Assembly: GCF_012928505.1 (NCBI RefSeq)
Contig: NZ_JABBJN010000001.1
Coordinates: 124,001 to 188,000, forward strand
Reading direction: 5' to 3'
DNA from: Achromobacter sp. Bel
Lineage (GTDB): Bacteria; Pseudomonadota; Gammaproteobacteria; Burkholderiales; Burkholderiaceae_B
Length of the DNA stretch: 64,000 nucleotides
In this document: positions 1 through 8,052 of the stretch, piece by piece
How positions within the stretch are numbered: the stretch's first letter is position 1
Layout: each line of letters starts with the position of its first letter
The notes under the pieces: model-generated
Database searches by the model: none
What the model was told of the DNA's origin: nothing
What the model saw: the letters and a program-made list of their open reading frames with translations, nothing else
Made by a program: the position numbers and the translations under genes

Positions 1-1074
1 CGACACGGTGCCGGCCCATTGCCCAGACGAGAACGCGGGCATGACCGCGTCATCGATGCCCAGCGTCAGCGACGCCAGGCAATCGCGGGCGGAATCGACG
101 ACCTCTTTGTCCTCTTGCGCGAACTTGCCTTGCAATCCATGCACATGCATGTGATCCACGCCGGCCAGTCGCCACAGCGTCTGATACGCCTGGAAGTCCA
201 TGCCCAACAGCGGCGCGCGCGACAGCGCTCCATAGCCGTTGCGGTGGCCGTGCAAGGCCAGCGGCGTGCTGCGGCGCAGGGTCTGAATGGCCGAGAATCC
301 GCACCAGTTCAGGCTGGCCATGACGCAGGTGCCTTCTTCGCGTTCGATCAGGTCCGCATGGCGGCGCATGGCGTCGGTCTCGTCGCTGATGTTGAAGGCC
401 ACCATGACTTGCCGGCCCGTGCGTTCGCGGTGCGCCCGCACTACCGCCATGACGGCGGCGACGCGCTGCGCCAGCGGGGCGTGCGCGGGGTTGGCGCAGA
501 CCTCGTCGTCCTTGATGAAGTCCACGCCCGCCGCGCACAGCTGCGCCACCAGATGCGCGGTCTGTTCGGGCGACAGCCCGACATTGGGCTTGATGATGGT
601 GCCCACCAGCGGCCCGGCGGCCACGCCGGTCAATTGCCGCGTGCCGGCGATGCCGACCTGCGGCATGTCGAACTGGGCGCGGTAGTTGGCGGGAAGCTCC
701 ATGCTTTCCAGGCGCAAGCCGGTGACTTCGCCCAGGTCGTACAGGTTGCCGCCGACCGTGGCCGCAAGCGTGGCAAGGTTGGCGCCGACGTTGGCGACCG
801 GAAAGGCGATGCGGATGCGGGCCCGCTGGTACTTGCCGGGCATGCCGCCCGGCTGGCGCGCCAGCCAGGCGTTGGGCAGGCTGGGCGTGGCTACGGTGTC
901 CAGCAGTTCGACGGATTCGATCCGCGCGCGGGCCCGGGCGCGCAGTTCGTCGGTTTCTCCCTGCACGCGGGTGAAGGTGCCGCAGGACTGCTCGCCCGCC
1001 ATCACCTCGGCGACCCGGGCGGGGTCCATCGGCGTTTCGATCAGGTAGGTAGCGCTAAACAATTGGGAATTCAT
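1..1074 (-). CDS. RuBisCO-like protein (type IV large-chain family), 3' end missing
   Basis: The frame stays open from the ATG at 1074 to the left window edge, giving 358 residues and no stop, so the C-terminus is missing. It belongs to the RuBisCO large-chain superfamily: it has GTIIKPNVGLS (the loop with the first catalytic lysine) and DFIKDDE (the lysine carbamylated in true RuBisCO, with its metal-binding D and E). The second lysine of the KPK motif is replaced by N, which argues against a carboxylating enzyme and for a RuBisCO-like protein. Family members include enolases of methionine salvage and the transcarboxylase/hydrolase (OiaX) of apiose-derived acid breakdown. It is the last visible gene of a TRAP operon, which favours a sugar-acid role; the exact reaction is inference. 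Confidence 0.85.
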   Translation of the reverse strand, partial: MNSQLFSATYLIETPMDPARVAEVMAGEQSCGTFTRVQGETDELRARARARIESVELLDTVATPSLPNAWLARQPGGMPGKYQRARIRIAFPVANVGANLATLAATVGGNLYDLGEVTGLRLESMELPANYRAQFDMPQVGIAGTRQLTGVAAGPLVGTIIKPNVGLSPEQTAHLVAQLCAAGVDFIKDDEVCANPAHAPLAQRVAAVMAVVRAHRERTGRQVMVAFNISDETDAMRRHADLIEREEGTCVMASLNWCGFSAIQTLRRSTPLALHGHRNGYGALSRAPLLGMDFQAYQTLWRLAGVDHMHVHGLQGKFAQEDKEVVDSARDCLASLTLGIDDAVMPAFSSGQWAGTVS

Positions 1075-1111
1075 GGTGGCGGGCGGCAAGCGGTGTCGGG
1101 GCGGGGGACGG

Positions 1112-1651
1112 TTACAGACGACTCAGATCGGGGAACGGGCGGACCGGATCCTTGCCGTCCCAGTCGGTGGCGCTGTTACGGATCAGGTCGAACAGGCGGC
1201 CTTTGGGGCCGGCCACTTCGGACAGTTCGATCACGGTGCCGGGGTGGTATTCGGTGTCGAAATAGATGAAGCGGCCCTTTTCGCCGACTTCGCCGCTCAT
1301 CTTGGGCTTGAAGCCCTGGGCCAGCAGGCGCTCCAGATCGGCGTCGTAGCTTTCGGTCCAGTACGCCACGTGTTGCAGGCCGGTGCGGCCGGCCTGCAGG
1401 AAGTCGCGGTACATGGACGGCACGTCGTTGCGGGTCTGGATCAGTTCGACCTGAACAAAGCCCGAGTTGGCCAGCGCCACCGAGTTGTGCGGCTCGTGGC
1501 TGACGCCGTCGTACTGGTAATTCACGATCGGCACGCGCGGGTTGTAGTACCAGGGGCCCACGCCCAGCGTGGTGCTCCAGTAGTCCATGGCGGCTTCGAT
1601 GTCGTGCACCACATAACCGAGTTGGCGGATTTCGCCCAGGAAACGACTCAT
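1112..1651 (-). CDS. VOC (glyoxalase/bleomycin-resistance) family protein
   Basis: This 179-residue protein starts with IRQLGYVVHDIEAAMDYW, the usual opening of a vicinal-oxygen-chelate domain of the methylmalonyl-CoA epimerase/glyoxalase type. It also has LQHVAYWTESYD in the second half and a C-terminal GTVIELSE strand that normally supplies a metal ligand. Such proteins are cytosolic metal-dependent lyases, isomerases or dioxygenases. It lies 37 bases upstream of the RuBisCO-like gene and 71 bases after the TRAP permease gene on the same strand, so it is probably an enzyme of the same catabolic route. The substrate cannot be read from the sequence. Confidence 0.85.
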   Translation of the reverse strand: MSRFLGEIRQLGYVVHDIEAAMDYWSTTLGVGPWYYNPRVPIVNYQYDGVSHEPHNSVALANSGFVQVELIQTRNDVPSMYRDFLQAGRTGLQHVAYWTESYDADLERLLAQGFKPKMSGEVGEKGRFIYFDTEYHPGTVIELSEVAGPKGRLFDLIRNSATDWDGKDPVRPFPDLSRL

Positions 1652-1722
1652 GATGGATCTTTATGAAAAGGTGGCTGAATAGGCGAGGCGCGCGGCAGGC
1701 GTCGGGCGCCCGCCGCATCGCG

Positions 1723-3603
1723 TCACAGGAAACCGATCGAGAACCAGGGAAAGGCGGCGACGACGATCAGCCCGACCAGCAGCGCGGCGATGTAGCCCCA
1801 GATCGGGCCGATGCCCTCGTTGGGATCGACACGGCTGATGGCGCAGGCGCCGTAGTAGCCCACGCCGAAGGGCGGCGCGAACAGGCCGATGCCCATGGCG
1901 AAGATCACGACCATCGCGTAATGGACCTCATGCACGCCGGCCTGCACGGCGATCGGGAACAGCAGCGGCCCGAACAGCACGATGGCGGGAATGCCCTCCA
2001 GCACGCTGCCCAGGATGATGAAGGCCACGATGGAGACCGCCAGGAAGCCGTAGCTGCCGCCCGGCATGCCGGCCATCAGGCGGGCCAGGTCGCCCGAGAA
2101 GCCCGATTGCGTCAGCGCCCAGGCCATGGCGGTGGCGCAGCCCACGATCAGCATGATGGCCCCCGACAACGAGGCCGTTTCGATCAGCATGGGCCGCAAG
2201 CGCGCCCAGTCGAAACGCCGGTAGATCAGGATGCCGATCACCGCGGAATACACGATGCCGATGGTCGACACCTCAGTGGCCGTGGCCACGCCTTCAACCA
2301 CCGCCGCGCGGATCACGAAGGGCAGGGCGACGGCGGGCAGGGCGATCACGAAGAAGCGGCCAATTTCCTTTGCGCTGAAACGTTGCGCCAGGCTCAGGTC
2401 TTCCTTGCGGTAGCGCCACCACACCACCGAACACAGCGCCAGGCCCAGCACCACGGCGGGCAAGAGGCCGCCCGTGAAGAGGGCGGCGATGGACACCCCG
2501 GTGACCGATCCGATCGTGATCAGCACGATGGACGGCGGGATGGTTTCGGTCTGGGCGCCGGTGGCCGACAGCAGCGCCACCAGGTCGCCAGGTTTGGCGC
2601 CGCGCTTCTGCATTTCCGGGAACAGCACGGGCGCGATGGCCGCCATGTCGGCGATCTTTGAGCCCGAGATGCCCGACACCAGGTACATGGCGCCGATCAA
2701 CACATAGGACAGGCCGCCGCGCACGTGGCCCAGCAGGCTGGCCAGGAACTGGATCATGGCGCGCGCCATGCCGGTCATCTCGATCAGCGAGCCCAGGAAA
2801 ATGAACAGCGGCACCGCCAGCAGCATCAGGTGCGACATGCCCTCGTCCAGCCGCCCGACCATGACTTCCATCGGCGTGTTGGTGGTCAGCGCCAGATAGG
2901 AAAACGTCGCCAGCGCGAAAGAGAACGCGATCGGCACGCCGGAGAACACGGTGGCGGCCACGATGCCGACGAAGAAGATCACCAGGTTGATCTTGCCCAG
3001 CCCCTTGAAGAGGGGTTGCGCCAGCCAGAACACGGCCACGACCACCGCCACACCCACCAGCGCCATCAGCACTTGCGGCAAGGGTTGGGTGCGCAGCAGG
3101 CGCAGCACGGCCACCACGGCCATCAGGCCCATGCCGACCGGAATGGCGGCGGCGCGCCACGCATTGCTGAGTTCCAGGGCCGGGGTGGTGATGAAGTGCT
3201 CTTCGTGGGCGTACTCGATCGCGGGCGCCAGGATCAGGATCAGGAACGCCAGCGACGCGGCCAGCGCCACGGTTTCCAGCTGCGCGCGCCGCGCGGGGCT
3301 GACGTTGTTGACCAGCGCCGTCATGCGCATGTGCTCGCCGCGCCGCAGGGCCACGACGGCGCCCAGCATCGACAGCCACAGGAACAGGATGGAGGCGAGC
3401 TCGTCGGACCAGACCAGCGGGCTATGGAACGCGTAGCGTGCGACCACGCCGGCGAACAGCACGAAGATCTCGATCAGCACGATGGCGGCGGCGGCGTGCT
3501 CGACCACGCAGCCCAGCGCGCTGTCCAGCGCGCCGGCGGCCCGGCGCAAGGGATTGGCCGGCAGCACCGGGGCCGCGGCGTGGGGGGCGGACAGGGAGGA
3601 CAT
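1723..3603 (-). CDS. TRAP transporter fused small and large permease (DctQM)
   Basis: This is a 626-residue inner-membrane protein. Residues about 30-180 form the four-helix small subunit (DctQ), with the typical VWSDELASILFLWLSMLG stretch. After one linking helix, about residue 200 onward is the large DctM subunit, with GVPIAFSFAL, an IPPSIVLITIG segment and many glycine-rich helices. Fused QM permeases are known in the DctP-type TRAP family and import organic acids or sugars with sodium. The gene begins 9 bases after the receptor gene stop, so the two are clearly co-transcribed. Confidence 0.95.
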   Translation of the reverse strand: MSSLSAPHAAAPVLPANPLRRAAGALDSALGCVVEHAAAAIVLIEIFVLFAGVVARYAFHSPLVWSDELASILFLWLSMLGAVVALRRGEHMRMTALVNNVSPARRAQLETVALAASLAFLILILAPAIEYAHEEHFITTPALELSNAWRAAAIPVGMGLMAVVAVLRLLRTQPLPQVLMALVGVAVVVAVFWLAQPLFKGLGKINLVIFFVGIVAATVFSGVPIAFSFALATFSYLALTTNTPMEVMVGRLDEGMSHLMLLAVPLFIFLGSLIEMTGMARAMIQFLASLLGHVRGGLSYVLIGAMYLVSGISGSKIADMAAIAPVLFPEMQKRGAKPGDLVALLSATGAQTETIPPSIVLITIGSVTGVSIAALFTGGLLPAVVLGLALCSVVWWRYRKEDLSLAQRFSAKEIGRFFVIALPAVALPFVIRAAVVEGVATATEVSTIGIVYSAVIGILIYRRFDWARLRPMLIETASLSGAIMLIVGCATAMAWALTQSGFSGDLARLMAGMPGGSYGFLAVSIVAFIILGSVLEGIPAIVLFGPLLFPIAVQAGVHEVHYAMVVIFAMGIGLFAPPFGVGYYGACAISRVDPNEGIGPIWGYIAALLVGLIVVAAFPWFSIGFL

Positions 3604-3612
3604 GGCGCGACC

Positions 3613-4632
3613 TCAGGCCAGCTTGCCGACGCTTTGTTCCAGCAGCGACCAGGCTTCGTTGCCGAAACGGCCTTGCCATTCCTTGTAGAAGCCGGCGGTG
3701 CGCAACTGTTCGCGGAAGCTGTCGGCGGCCGGCTGGTTGAAGAGCAGGCCACGGGCCTCCAGGTCGGACTGCACCGAGGCGTTGAGCTTCTTGATGTCTT
3801 CGCGTTGCGCCAGACCCGCTTCGTTGATGCCGCGCGCGACGATGGTCTTCAGGTCTTCGGGCAGGCCTTCCCACATGCGGCCGTTGGCGATGAACCAGTA
3901 GCCGTCCCAGATGTGGTTGGTCAGCGAGCAGTACTTCTGCACTTCGTAGAGCTTGGCGACCTGGATGATGGGCAGCGGGTTTTCCTGCGCGTCCACCACT
4001 TTGGTCTGCAAGGACGAATACACCTCGCTGAACTGCAAGCTGGCGGGCGCGGCGCCCAGGCCCTTGAACATGGAGATCGGCAGCGAGCTGACCGGCACGC
4101 GGATCTTCAAGCCGTTCATGTCGGCGGCGGACGCGACAGGCCCCTTGCTGCTGGTGGTTTGGCGAAAGCCGTTGTCCCACATTTTCTCGAACGCGTAGAG
4201 CTTGCGCTGCGCGATCGCGGTGCGCACGTGCGCGCCCAGCGCGCCGTCCATGGCGCCCCAGACCTGGTTGTAGTCCTTGAACGCGAAGCCGACGGCGTTG
4301 ATGGCGGCCACCGGTACCAGCGTGGCGATCACCAGGGCCGACGGCGTGAAGAAGTCGATGCCGCCCGAGCGCACTTGCGCCAGCATGTCGGTGTCGCCGC
4401 CCAGTTGGTTGTTCGGGAAGATCTTGATGTCCACGCGGCCGTTGCTTTCCTTCAGGATGCGTTCGGCGGCTTCCTGGGCGCGGATGTTCAGCGGGTGGGT
4501 CACCGGCAGGTTGTTGCCGTACTTGAGCGTGTAGTCGGCCGCGCGGGCGATCAGCGGGAACCCGCCTGCCAGGGCCACGGCGGGAACGGCGCAAAGGCGG
4601 CGCAGGGCACTGCGGCGTGTCAGCAGCTTCAT
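3613..4632 (-). CDS. TRAP transporter substrate-binding protein (DctP family)
   Basis: This is a 339-residue periplasmic receptor. The ATG at 4632 is preferred over one four codons earlier because GGAGACAACC sits directly before it. The N-terminus has a signal peptide with an arginine pair (LTRRSALRRL) and a hydrophobic stretch ending AARAAD-like, so Tat export is possible. The mature protein shows DctP features: YGNNLPVTHPLNI, NNQLGGDTDMLAQVRSGGIDF, the LKIRVP strand carrying the carboxylate-binding arginine, and VVDAQENPL. It is the first gene of the operon with the fused permease, VOC and RuBisCO-like genes. Confidence 0.95.
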   Translation of the reverse strand: MKLLTRRSALRRLCAVPAVALAGGFPLIARAADYTLKYGNNLPVTHPLNIRAQEAAERILKESNGRVDIKIFPNNQLGGDTDMLAQVRSGGIDFFTPSALVIATLVPVAAINAVGFAFKDYNQVWGAMDGALGAHVRTAIAQRKLYAFEKMWDNGFRQTTSSKGPVASAADMNGLKIRVPVSSLPISMFKGLGAAPASLQFSEVYSSLQTKVVDAQENPLPIIQVAKLYEVQKYCSLTNHIWDGYWFIANGRMWEGLPEDLKTIVARGINEAGLAQREDIKKLNASVQSDLEARGLLFNQPAADSFREQLRTAGFYKEWQGRFGNEAWSLLEQSVGKLA

Positions 4633-4654
4633 GGTTGTCTCCATAATCGTAGTT

Positions 4655-4762
4655 ATGATGTTTTTTGATGTGCCACAAAAACGCCAAACCCATGCGGCAG
4701 TGTGGACAATAGTGAATAGGCGGTATCATCGTCAAACCTTATTCATGATGGTTTTTGATGTG
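4655..4762. promoter_or_regulatory. Divergent control region with an 18-base direct repeat
   Basis: ATGATGTTTTTTGATGTG begins at 4655 and ATGATGGTTTTTGATGTG begins at 4745, exactly 90 bases apart and differing at one base. The first copy lies just upstream of the TRAP receptor gene. The second covers the likely start codon of the LacI-type regulator and has outer TTCA/TGAA inverted ends. Paired sites at such spacing are what a looping LacI-family dimer would use, so I read them as candidate operators. The repeat could instead be a chance duplication of coding sequence. Confidence 0.45.
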
Positions 4763-5800
4763 AATAAAGCCCTACCCGAACGTAAGCTCGCCCGCTTGGC
4801 CGATGTGGCCGCGCGCGCCGGCGTGTCCACCGCAACGGCCGACCGCGTGCTGAACCGCCGGCCCGGCGTGCGCGCCAATACCGCGCAAAAGGTCTTCAAG
4901 GCCGCCATCGAACTGGACTATCTGCCGGAACAGGAGCTGGCGGCCCCGGCCGAGCCGATGCGGCTGGTGTTCCTGCTGCCGCGCGGCAGCAATCGCTACC
5001 TGCGCATGCTGGGCGACACGGTCAGCTATGCGCACGAGCACTTCGCGCCGCTGAACGCCAAGTGCCAGATCGAGTATGTCGAGAGCTTCAACCCCGACGC
5101 CCTGGCGCAGGCGCTGGCCAAGCACGGCAAGCGGGCGGACGGCATCGCGTTCATGGCGCTGGAACACCCGGTGGTGCGTGAAGCCGTCAACACGTTGGCG
5201 CAGCAAGGCGTGCCCGCGGTGACGCTGATTTCCGACCTGGCCAACAGCGCGCGCGCGGCGTATGTGGGACTGGACAACCGCGCGGCGGGACGCACCGCCG
5301 GCTATCTGATCGCGCGCTTCATCGGTTCGCGGGCCGCGCATGTGGCGCTGATCGCCGGTTCGCGCCATTACCGTGCCCACGAAGAGCGGGAAAGCGGGTT
5401 CTTGCAGCTGTATGCCGAGCAGTTCCAGGCGATGCAGGTCGTGGACCTGCGCGAAGGCTATGACGACGCGCAGCGCAACTACGAGCAGACGCGCCATCTG
5501 CTGGAGCAATATCCCAATCTGGCGGGTATCTACAACATCGGCGGGGCGTCCGACGGCGTGGCGCGTGCGCTGAAAGAGGCGGGCCAACAGCACCGGGTGG
5601 TGTTTATCGGCCACGGCCTGACCCCCGATACGCGGTCGTTGCTGATCGACGGCACGATGGACGCCGTCATCACGCAAAGCCCGATGGAAGCGTTGATGAG
5701 CTGTGTACGCATCTTCTGCAACCTGCGTGACAAGCGCAGCGCCATGAATGGCGTGGAATTGGCGCGCAGCCAGGTGATCTTTCGCGAAAACCTGCCGTAA
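4745..5800 (+). CDS. LacI family transcriptional regulator
   Basis: This is a 352-residue regulator when started at the ATG pair at 4745/4748. The open frame extends upstream to 4631, but the extra residues resemble no LacI protein and lie across the divergent promoter. Residues about 12-60 form the DNA-binding domain (LARLADVAARAGVSTATADR followed by VLNRRPGVRANT). The rest is a periplasmic-binding-protein-like sensor domain with GYLIARFIG and IYNIGGASDGVARAL. It is divergent from the TRAP/RuBisCO-like operon and most likely represses it until the sugar-type inducer is present. Confidence 0.92.
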   Translation: MMVFDVNKALPERKLARLADVAARAGVSTATADRVLNRRPGVRANTAQKVFKAAIELDYLPEQELAAPAEPMRLVFLLPRGSNRYLRMLGDTVSYAHEHFAPLNAKCQIEYVESFNPDALAQALAKHGKRADGIAFMALEHPVVREAVNTLAQQGVPAVTLISDLANSARAAYVGLDNRAAGRTAGYLIARFIGSRAAHVALIAGSRHYRAHEERESGFLQLYAEQFQAMQVVDLREGYDDAQRNYEQTRHLLEQYPNLAGIYNIGGASDGVARALKEAGQQHRVVFIGHGLTPDTRSLLIDGTMDAVITQSPMEALMSCVRIFCNLRDKRSAMNGVELARSQVIFRENLP

Positions 5801-5889
5801 TGCGCCGGGGTCCGCCGGGTCCAGGGGTAGCCGGCCGCCGTTCTGCGGTCCGTTGCGCGGCACTTTTTTATTTATCGCTTGTCTTTTAA

Positions 5890-5901
5890 CTGCCTAGGCA
5901 G
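5890..5901. promoter_or_regulatory. MarR operator candidate upstream of the MarR gene
   Basis: CTGCCTAGGCAG is a perfect 12-base palindrome 43 bases before the MarR-family start codon. The core TGCCTAGGCA recurs at 6435-6444 before the adjacent transporter gene. A shared palindrome in front of both genes of a MarR-exporter pair is the usual autorepression pattern, so this is a good operator candidate. Confidence 0.7.
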
Positions 5902-5944
5902 ATAAAATTCAATCATCGACCTCACGCTTCGCCGCAAGGCCACT

Positions 5945-6400
5945 ATGCCCCCCGTCACCCCCACCGTGCTGAACCGTTTTCACACCGGCGAACTTGGCTT
6001 CATGGTGACGTCCGTGCGCAACAGCATCCATGACGCCCTGGAGCGCGAGTTGGCCCCGTTCGACCTCACCACGCCGCAGTATGTCGTGCTGAACTGCCTG
6101 GCAAAGGGCTGGGGCCGCACGCTTAGCGACTTTTGCCGGGTGCTGGCTTACGACTCGGGCGCCATGACCCGGCTGCTGGACCGCATCGCGGCCAAGGGGT
6201 TCATCCGCCGGGTGGAAAACGAGTCCGACCGGCGCAGCTACCTGATCGAACTGACCGAACAGGGGCAAGCCGCGTTGCCCCAGGTGCTTGCTGCGGTCGA
6301 CACCGCCATGCAACGGTTGCTGGCCGGCTTTTCGGAAGACGATGCCGACACGCTGCACAAGCTGTTGTCGCGGTTGCTTGTCAATGCCGCGGCGGACTGA
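5945..6400 (+). CDS. MarR family transcriptional regulator
   Basis: This is a 151-residue winged-helix regulator. The core is LTTPQYVVLNCLAKG, then LAYDSGAMTRLLDRIAAKGFI and the wing RRVENESDRRSYLIELT, which is the classic MarR/EmrR signature (DxRxxxxxLT). It acts as a dimer that releases DNA on binding small phenolic or xenobiotic ligands. It is 89 bases upstream of an MFS exporter on the same strand, and both genes carry the same palindrome, so it probably represses itself and the exporter. Confidence 0.93.
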   Translation: MPPVTPTVLNRFHTGELGFMVTSVRNSIHDALERELAPFDLTTPQYVVLNCLAKGWGRTLSDFCRVLAYDSGAMTRLLDRIAAKGFIRRVENESDRRSYLIELTEQGQAALPQVLAAVDTAMQRLLAGFSEDDADTLHKLLSRLLVNAAAD

Positions 6401-6434
6401 GGTTATCCCGTCCGCTTTTTTTTGCGTATTTATC

Positions 6435-6460
6435 TGCCTAGGCATATACAGCCTGGGCAT
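6435..6460. promoter_or_regulatory. MarR operator candidate upstream of the MFS gene
   Basis: TGCCTAGGCA at 6435-6444 repeats the core of the palindrome at 5890-5901. A degenerate copy, GCCTGGGCAT, follows at 6451-6460. The pair lies 30-55 bases before the transporter start, where a bound repressor would block transcription. Confidence 0.65.
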
Positions 6461-6489
6461 AAACAGACCACTACCGTGCTGCCGCCGCC

Positions 6490-8043
6490 ATGAGTCCCGA
6501 CCACGTCCCACGCCAGACCCGCCAGCCCCCCCTCCCGCCCGCGTTGCTGACGACGATCGGCGCGCTGACCTTTATCGATTTCCTGCAGAACGGCATGGTC
6601 ACGTTCGCGGCGGCGTCCATCATGGGCGAAATCGGCGCCAGCCCCGAGGAATACACCACCGTTGCCGTCATCTACGCTTGCGTGGCCGTGGTGCTGATCG
6701 CGCTGCAAGGCTGGCTGGTGCATCACCTGGGCTTGCGCCGCTACCTACTGGCGTCGCTGGGCGCGGCGGCGGCGGGCGCGGTGGTGTGCGCGCTGTCGTC
6801 GGGCCAGGCGGGGTTCCTGCTGGGCCGCGTGCTGATGGCCACCGGTTGCGCCGCGATGCTGACGTCGTCGCGGTTGACGGTGAATCTGATTGCGCCGGGT
6901 CCGATTCGGTTTCAGGGCATCAAGGCGTTGGCGACCGGGCTGTGCACCGGAACGGCGCTGGCGCCGTGGATGGCGTCGCTAGCGGTCGAGCACGACGGCT
7001 GGCCGATGATGTTCTGGCTGGTCGCCGTGCTGTCGGTACTGGCGATGATCCCGGTCGCCTTGTCGATGCCCGGAAAGGAAGGGCGCGCGACGGTGGCCGG
7101 GCAGGCCCGCATGGCGCCGATCGCCGCGCTGGGCCTGGGCAGCTTCCTTGTGCTGCACGCCCTGCAGCGCTCTTATTACGATTTCTTCAGCGATCGCCAT
7201 CTGCTTGTGCTGTTTGCATTGGCCGGCGTGGCTGCGCTGGGGTACTTCATCTGGTCGGAAACGCGCCACGGCGCGCCGCTGCTGAAGCTGGGCGGCATGA
7301 AAGAGGCGCGCTTCGTCAGCGGGCTGGCGCTTTTCATGTTCTGCTATGTGATGCTGGGCGCCAATGGCTATCTGGTGCCCCTGATGCTGCAACGCGCGCT
7401 GGGCCATTCCTGGGCCAACACGGGCGTGTTCTTCGCGATGGGGCTGGGCGCCGGCGTGCTGACTTTCGCGGTGATGTCGCAACTGCTGGGCCGCTGGCCC
7501 TCGCCGCGCAAATTCTTCGTGACGGGGTTCCTGGCGTTGGCGGCGTTCGGCGTCCTGATGTCGCGCCTGTCGCCCACGGCCAACGCCTGGACCGACGTGT
7601 TGCCCGCGCTGGCCTGCTATGGCGTGTTCATCATGATCGTCATGCCCACCACGGCCATGAACACCTTTACCGGTCTGACCCACGATCCCGCCGTGTTCGC
7701 CCATGCGCAGCAGGTAAAGAACATGCTGGCGCAAATCGGCCAGGCGCTGGGCATCATGGTGGCCACCGTGGGCCAGCAATGGTTGACGTCCGAACACTAC
7801 AACGTGCTGCAAACCAGTATCGCCACGGGCAACGCCAACTTCGAAGCGGCCATGGCGCACCTGAGCAGCCTGTACGCGGCGGTGGCGGACCCGGCCCAGG
7901 CGCAGCAGATGGCGATGGCGCAGATCTCGCTATTGCTGAATCAGCAATCCGTGTTGTTGGCCAATCTGGACCATTTCCGAGTGCTGGCCATGCTGGCCGT
8001 GGCCGGCGCGCTGGTCAGCCTGGCGCAACGGGTGTTCCGTTAG
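6490..8043 (+). CDS. MFS transporter, DHA2 (EmrB-like) drug exporter type
   Basis: This 517-residue protein has about 14 predicted transmembrane helices, the DHA2 layout. The start has IDFLQNGMVTFAAASIMGEIG; motif A is seen as the loop LVHHLGLRRYLL, and motif C-like glycines follow in helix 5. Proton-driven exporters of this group remove drugs, fatty acids or aromatic acids across the inner membrane. No EmrA-type adaptor is next to it. Its promoter carries the same palindrome as the upstream MarR gene, so export is probably induced by the MarR ligand. It converges on the NIT-ANTAR gene with only nine bases between the stops, filled by GGCCGCGGCC. Confidence 0.92.
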   Translation: MSPDHVPRQTRQPPLPPALLTTIGALTFIDFLQNGMVTFAAASIMGEIGASPEEYTTVAVIYACVAVVLIALQGWLVHHLGLRRYLLASLGAAAAGAVVCALSSGQAGFLLGRVLMATGCAAMLTSSRLTVNLIAPGPIRFQGIKALATGLCTGTALAPWMASLAVEHDGWPMMFWLVAVLSVLAMIPVALSMPGKEGRATVAGQARMAPIAALGLGSFLVLHALQRSYYDFFSDRHLLVLFALAGVAALGYFIWSETRHGAPLLKLGGMKEARFVSGLALFMFCYVMLGANGYLVPLMLQRALGHSWANTGVFFAMGLGAGVLTFAVMSQLLGRWPSPRKFFVTGFLALAAFGVLMSRLSPTANAWTDVLPALACYGVFIMIVMPTTAMNTFTGLTHDPAVFAHAQQVKNMLAQIGQALGIMVATVGQQWLTSEHYNVLQTSIATGNANFEAAMAHLSSLYAAVADPAQAQQMAMAQISLLLNQQSVLLANLDHFRVLAMLAVAGALVSLAQRVFR

Positions 8044-8052
8044 GCCGCGGCC

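Noticed and set aside
19-1269. Long plus-strand open frame opposite the RuBisCO-like gene
   Set aside because: The opposite strand carries recognisable RuBisCO-family motifs across the same bases; the plus frame is Ala/Arg/Gly-rich with no motif, a common shadow at high G+C.
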